From NCBI GenBank assembly GCA_946534775.1, contig CAMNCZ010000038.1, positions 1 to 7,727 on the forward strand: 7,727 nucleotides of DNA, given 5' to 3'. The position numbers and the translations under genes are program-made. This stretch comes from an uncultured Eubacteriaceae bacterium. Its GTDB lineage: Bacteria; Bacillota; Clostridia; Lachnospirales; CAG-274. Positions 5,423 to 7,727 of the stretch are shown one piece after another. Under the pieces are notes generated by a model. That model saw only the letters and a list, made by a program, of their open reading frames with translations, was not told where the DNA came from and did no database searches. Within the stretch, counting starts at the first letter, position 1, and the number at the start of each line of letters is the position of its first letter.

Positions 5423-7099
5423 ATGAATGAAATAATTGTTGTTAATGCGGATAAATGCGTGGGATGCAACGCTTGTGTAAGAAACTGTCCCGCGCCCGAA
5501 GCTAATATAACAAAGCAGCTGGAAGACGGCCGTTTTGTTACAACGGTAAATCCGGAGAGGTGTATCACCTGCGGTGAGTGCGTGCGTTCCTGCAACCACG
5601 GCGCCCGTGATTACATCGATGATACGGATATGGCTATTGAGCGTATGAAGCGCGATAAGCTTATAATTTTGGCAACACCTGCCATAAAAACGGTTTTCCC
5701 GACCCAGTGGAAAGGTATTTTGGATTGGTTCAGAAAACAGGGCTGCATCATCTATGATGTATCGTTCGGCGCTGATATCTGTACCTGGGCGCATGTTCGC
5801 GCGCTTGAAGAAAAAATGGTGGGAAATGTTATTACCCAGCCCTGTGCGGCCATTGTTAAGTATATAGAGATTTATCAGCCCAAGCTTTTGAATAATCTTT
5901 CACCTATTCACAGCCCGATAAGCTGTGCGGTAACATATATAAAAAACTATCTGCTTAAAATGAACCCCATAGCGGTACTTTCGCCCTGTATTGCAAAAAA
6001 GACGGAGTTTGTTGAAACAAAGCTTGTCGATTACAATGTTACGTTTAAAAAACTTAACGAATATTTTGAAAAGAACAATATAAGAATACCGTCAAATGCA
6101 ATGGATGATTACGAGTACAAGTTTGACGACCAGCAGGGTCAGGTGGGTGCGGTTTACCCAAGGCCGGGCGGACTTCGCGATAACATCTGGCTGCACGATC
6201 CCGATATAAACATTACTACATCGGAGGGTGTGCACAAGGTTTATCCCGAACTTGATATGTATGCGGAAATGCCCGAGTTTAAGCATCCCGAAGTATTTGA
6301 TGTGCTTTCGTGTGAGTTTGGCTGCAACATCGGCCCCGCTTCGGGTACAAATCAAACAATGTTTGATGTTATGGCAACTATGCGCGATATTGAAAAAGAG
6401 ACTAAAAAACGTCGTAAAACAGGCCTTTTCGGCAAAGGTGAGGACAGATTGTTCAGAAAATTCGATGAAGAGCTTAACATTCAGGATTTTATGAGAAAGT
6501 ATCGTCAGGTAACACCTACGCCTATGCCTTCGGAAAGGCAGCTTGATCCCGTTTATGAAAAGATGGGCAAGCACACCGTTGCCGACAGAACATTTAACTG
6601 TCACGCCTGTGGCTACCGTTCCTGCCGTGATATGGCAATTGCGATTTACAGGGGCCTTAATACACCCGATAACTGTGTTGTACACGCAAAGAGCGTTCTC
6701 GTCGCACGTCACAGCCAGCTGCAGGAACAGCATGAGAAACTGGCCGAGATCACAGCCGAGTGTCTGCGTCTTTCCGATCGGCTTAAAGGCGATGTTAAGG
6801 ATATCAATAAAAATATGGATACCATTGACGGCTCAACGACTGCAACAAGTGAGAGAGCGGCAGTTGTTAGCGACCTGCTTAAAAATATCGTGGCATTTTG
6901 TAACGAAAACGATACGATGGATGAAGATACAGTTAAGCAGCTTGTCAGCATACTTGAAACTACCATTCAGGCATTCAGCGCGCTGGATGACAATGTAAAT
7001 GCAACAAATCGGAGTTCCGAGCTTATTCAGAAAGCTATTGTTGAAATCACAAAACTTGTTGACGACATTAATGACACATTGCGCAAATCAGCGGTATAA
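5423..7099 (+). CDS. Sensory-type [FeFe]-hydrogenase-like iron-sulfur protein with MCP-like helical tail
   Basis: A 558-residue cytoplasmic protein. Residues 1-63 hold two [4Fe-4S] ferredoxin motifs (C12, C15, C18, C22 and C47, C50, C53, C57). Residues about 75-370 match the [Fe] hydrogenase large-subunit C-terminal domain. All four H-cluster cysteines are present: C141 (TQPC), C189 (SPCIAKK) and C297/C301 (LSCEFGC). Lys192 and Glu195, conserved after the second cysteine, are also kept. The residue before C141 is proline where catalytic enzymes have the proton-shuttle cysteine (TSCCP), and the usual methionines near the H-cluster are Ser187 and Leu295. The GGGQ-type loop is degenerate (GPASG). 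Next is a PF04060-type FeS domain (C393, C396, C401, C418), then a helical region (about 430-558) with MCP-like heptads but no signalling hairpin tip. This layout fits a redox or H2 sensor; catalytic activity is doubtful. AAGGAG lies 10 nt before the ATG. Confidence 0.88.
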   Translation: MNEIIVVNADKCVGCNACVRNCPAPEANITKQLEDGRFVTTVNPERCITCGECVRSCNHGARDYIDDTDMAIERMKRDKLIILATPAIKTVFPTQWKGILDWFRKQGCIIYDVSFGADICTWAHVRALEEKMVGNVITQPCAAIVKYIEIYQPKLLNNLSPIHSPISCAVTYIKNYLLKMNPIAVLSPCIAKKTEFVETKLVDYNVTFKKLNEYFEKNNIRIPSNAMDDYEYKFDDQQGQVGAVYPRPGGLRDNIWLHDPDINITTSEGVHKVYPELDMYAEMPEFKHPEVFDVLSCEFGCNIGPASGTNQTMFDVMATMRDIEKETKKRRKTGLFGKGEDRLFRKFDEELNIQDFMRKYRQVTPTPMPSERQLDPVYEKMGKHTVADRTFNCHACGYRSCRDMAIAIYRGLNTPDNCVVHAKSVLVARHSQLQEQHEKLAEITAECLRLSDRLKGDVKDINKNMDTIDGSTTATSERAAVVSDLLKNIVAFCNENDTMDEDTVKQLVSILETTIQAFSALDDNVNATNRSSELIQKAIVEITKLVDDINDTLRKSAV

Positions 7100-7104
7100 C
7101 AACC

Positions 7105-7139
7105 AAACGGCGTTGCTTGAAAATGGCGGCGCCGTTTTT
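7105..7139 (+). terminator. Terminator-like hairpin after the hydrogenase-like gene
   Basis: AAACGGCG (7105-7112) pairs perfectly with CGCCGTTT (7130-7137) across a 17-nt loop, and two further T follow. It starts 6 nt after the stop codon at 7097-7099. The U-tract is short and partly used in the stem, so termination may be partial. It lies 16 nt before the ribosome site of the next gene and could also act as a leader structure for it. Confidence 0.5.
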
Positions 7140-7164
7140 AAAACTATGTTTTTTCGGAGGCTCT

Positions 7165-7727
7165 ATGGGGAATACGGATTTTGATGAAAAAATAAATGCC
7201 GTATCGGCAAAAATAATAGATACATCAAGAAATGTTATTTTTCTTAACCTGCGGTATTTTACAAAGTCGGTGAATATGCTTGTGCCTGTGGTGTATAAGG
7301 GCAGTTATGCGACAGACGGCAAAAGACTGTTTTACGACCCAAGCTATCTTATACAGCGTTACAAAACGGCCGAAAGACTGCCTGTTCACGATATACTTCA
7401 CCTTGTTTTGCACTGCGTTTTCAGACATTGGTTTATAAACGCGGGTATGGACAAAAAACGCTGGGATGCCGCCTGCGATATTGCTGTTGAAAGCCTTATC
7501 GCGGAATTGGACGGTTCATTTTTTGCAAACGAAAAGCAAAACGAAAAAAATGCGGTAATATACAAACTTTCCGCTTTTATGCACCCGCTTACCGCGGAAA
7601 AAGTGTATGCATATTTAAAAAATGTTGACGATGCGGCCGTTGACGAATATTCGGATATCTTTTCCACGGACGATCATAAAAGCTGGAATAAGCCCGAAAA
7701 ACGCGAGTATGAGCCCGAGGAAAAGCA
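7165..7727 (+). CDS. DUF2201-type putative metallopeptidase / VWA-like protein, N-terminal part (truncated by window edge)
   Basis: The frame is open from ATG 7165 to the end of the window (187 codons), with GGAGG (7156-7160) 4 nt upstream. The N-terminal half matches the layout of the DUF2201 N-terminal putative metallopeptidase domain: LPVHDILHLVLHCVFRHW (H75, D76, H79, with H83 and H88 nearby), then RWDAACDIAVESLI, whose D105 corresponds to the conserved acidic residue after the helix. The usual HExxH appears here as HDILH, so the catalytic glutamate is aspartate. In the family a VWA-like domain follows at the C-terminus; it would lie beyond the window. Such proteins often sit beside MoxR-type AAA ATPases, which would be expected outside this window. 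From about residue 125 the sequence is acidic and lysine-rich, typical of the variable middle section. The function of the family is not established. Confidence 0.72.
   Translation, partial: MGNTDFDEKINAVSAKIIDTSRNVIFLNLRYFTKSVNMLVPVVYKGSYATDGKRLFYDPSYLIQRYKTAERLPVHDILHLVLHCVFRHWFINAGMDKKRWDAACDIAVESLIAELDGSFFANEKQNEKNAVIYKLSAFMHPLTAEKVYAYLKNVDDAAVDEYSDIFSTDDHKSWNKPEKREYEPEEK

Noticed and set aside
6092..6733. Minus-strand open frame of 213 codons opposite the hydrogenase-like gene
   Set aside because: The opposite strand has unmistakable Fe-S motifs in frame; the antisense product shows no motif or plausible start region.
1..7727. tRNA, rRNA, CRISPR array, insertion sequence or prophage genes
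   Set aside because: I saw no cloverleaf with TTCGANNC-type arm, no regularly spaced repeats, no transposase and no terminal inverted repeats in the window.

Overview
This window looks like chromosomal DNA from an anaerobic, Gram-positive-type bacterium of the Clostridia (Bacillota). The evidence is moderate-to-low GC with frequent ATA and AAA codons, strong AGGAGG-type ribosome binding sites, a DivIVA-like coiled-coil protein, an [FeFe]-hydrogenase-like Fe-S protein and a cobalamin-pathway enzyme. No species call is possible from the sequence alone. All convincing genes are on the + strand. I found no tRNA, rRNA, CRISPR array, insertion sequence or phage gene.

Layout. (1) Bases 1-449 hold the 3' end of a PLP enzyme, most likely CobD (threonine-phosphate decarboxylase), followed closely by a six-helix membrane protein of unknown function (459-1082). 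(2) A very good promoter (TTGACA, 17 bp, extended -10 TGATAAGAT) overlaps the stop codon of the membrane gene. It drives a compact three-gene unit: a HerA/YjgR-type (DUF853) ATPase with a charged C-terminal coiled coil (1151-2749), a YfcE/MJ0936-type metallophosphodiesterase (2794-3276), and an unrecognised 186-residue protein that starts at a GTG (3290-3850). The unit ends at a strong intrinsic terminator with a 17-bp stem (3870-3924). (3) A 369-base gene-free region (3851-4219) carries regulatory sequence: a 14-bp perfect palindrome, a pair of 9-bp direct repeats 20 bp apart, a TTGAAA-17-TATTAT promoter, a possible nine-codon leader peptide inside an inverted repeat, and a terminator-like hairpin next to the ribosome binding site. 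(4) A DivIVA-like coiled-coil protein (4220-5317) and a ferredoxin/[FeFe]-hydrogenase-like/FeS-domain protein with an MCP-like helical tail (5423-7099) follow. (5) The window ends inside a DUF2201-type putative metallopeptidase / VWA-like gene (7165 to the end).

The most unusual feature is a 29-nt hairpin element present twice (4173-4201 and 5378-5406), differing only in the three-base loop. Each copy lies immediately before the ribosome binding site of one of two unrelated genes: the DivIVA-like gene and the hydrogenase-like gene. A third, different hairpin (7105-7139) precedes the DUF2201 gene. This suggests shared attenuation or post-transcriptional control. The hydrogenase-like protein keeps all four H-cluster cysteines but has proline where catalytic enzymes have the proton-shuttle cysteine, and it ends in a signalling-type helical region. 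It therefore looks like a redox or H2 sensor rather than a turnover enzyme. A link between this sensor and the DivIVA-like scaffold is inference from adjacency and the shared leader element.
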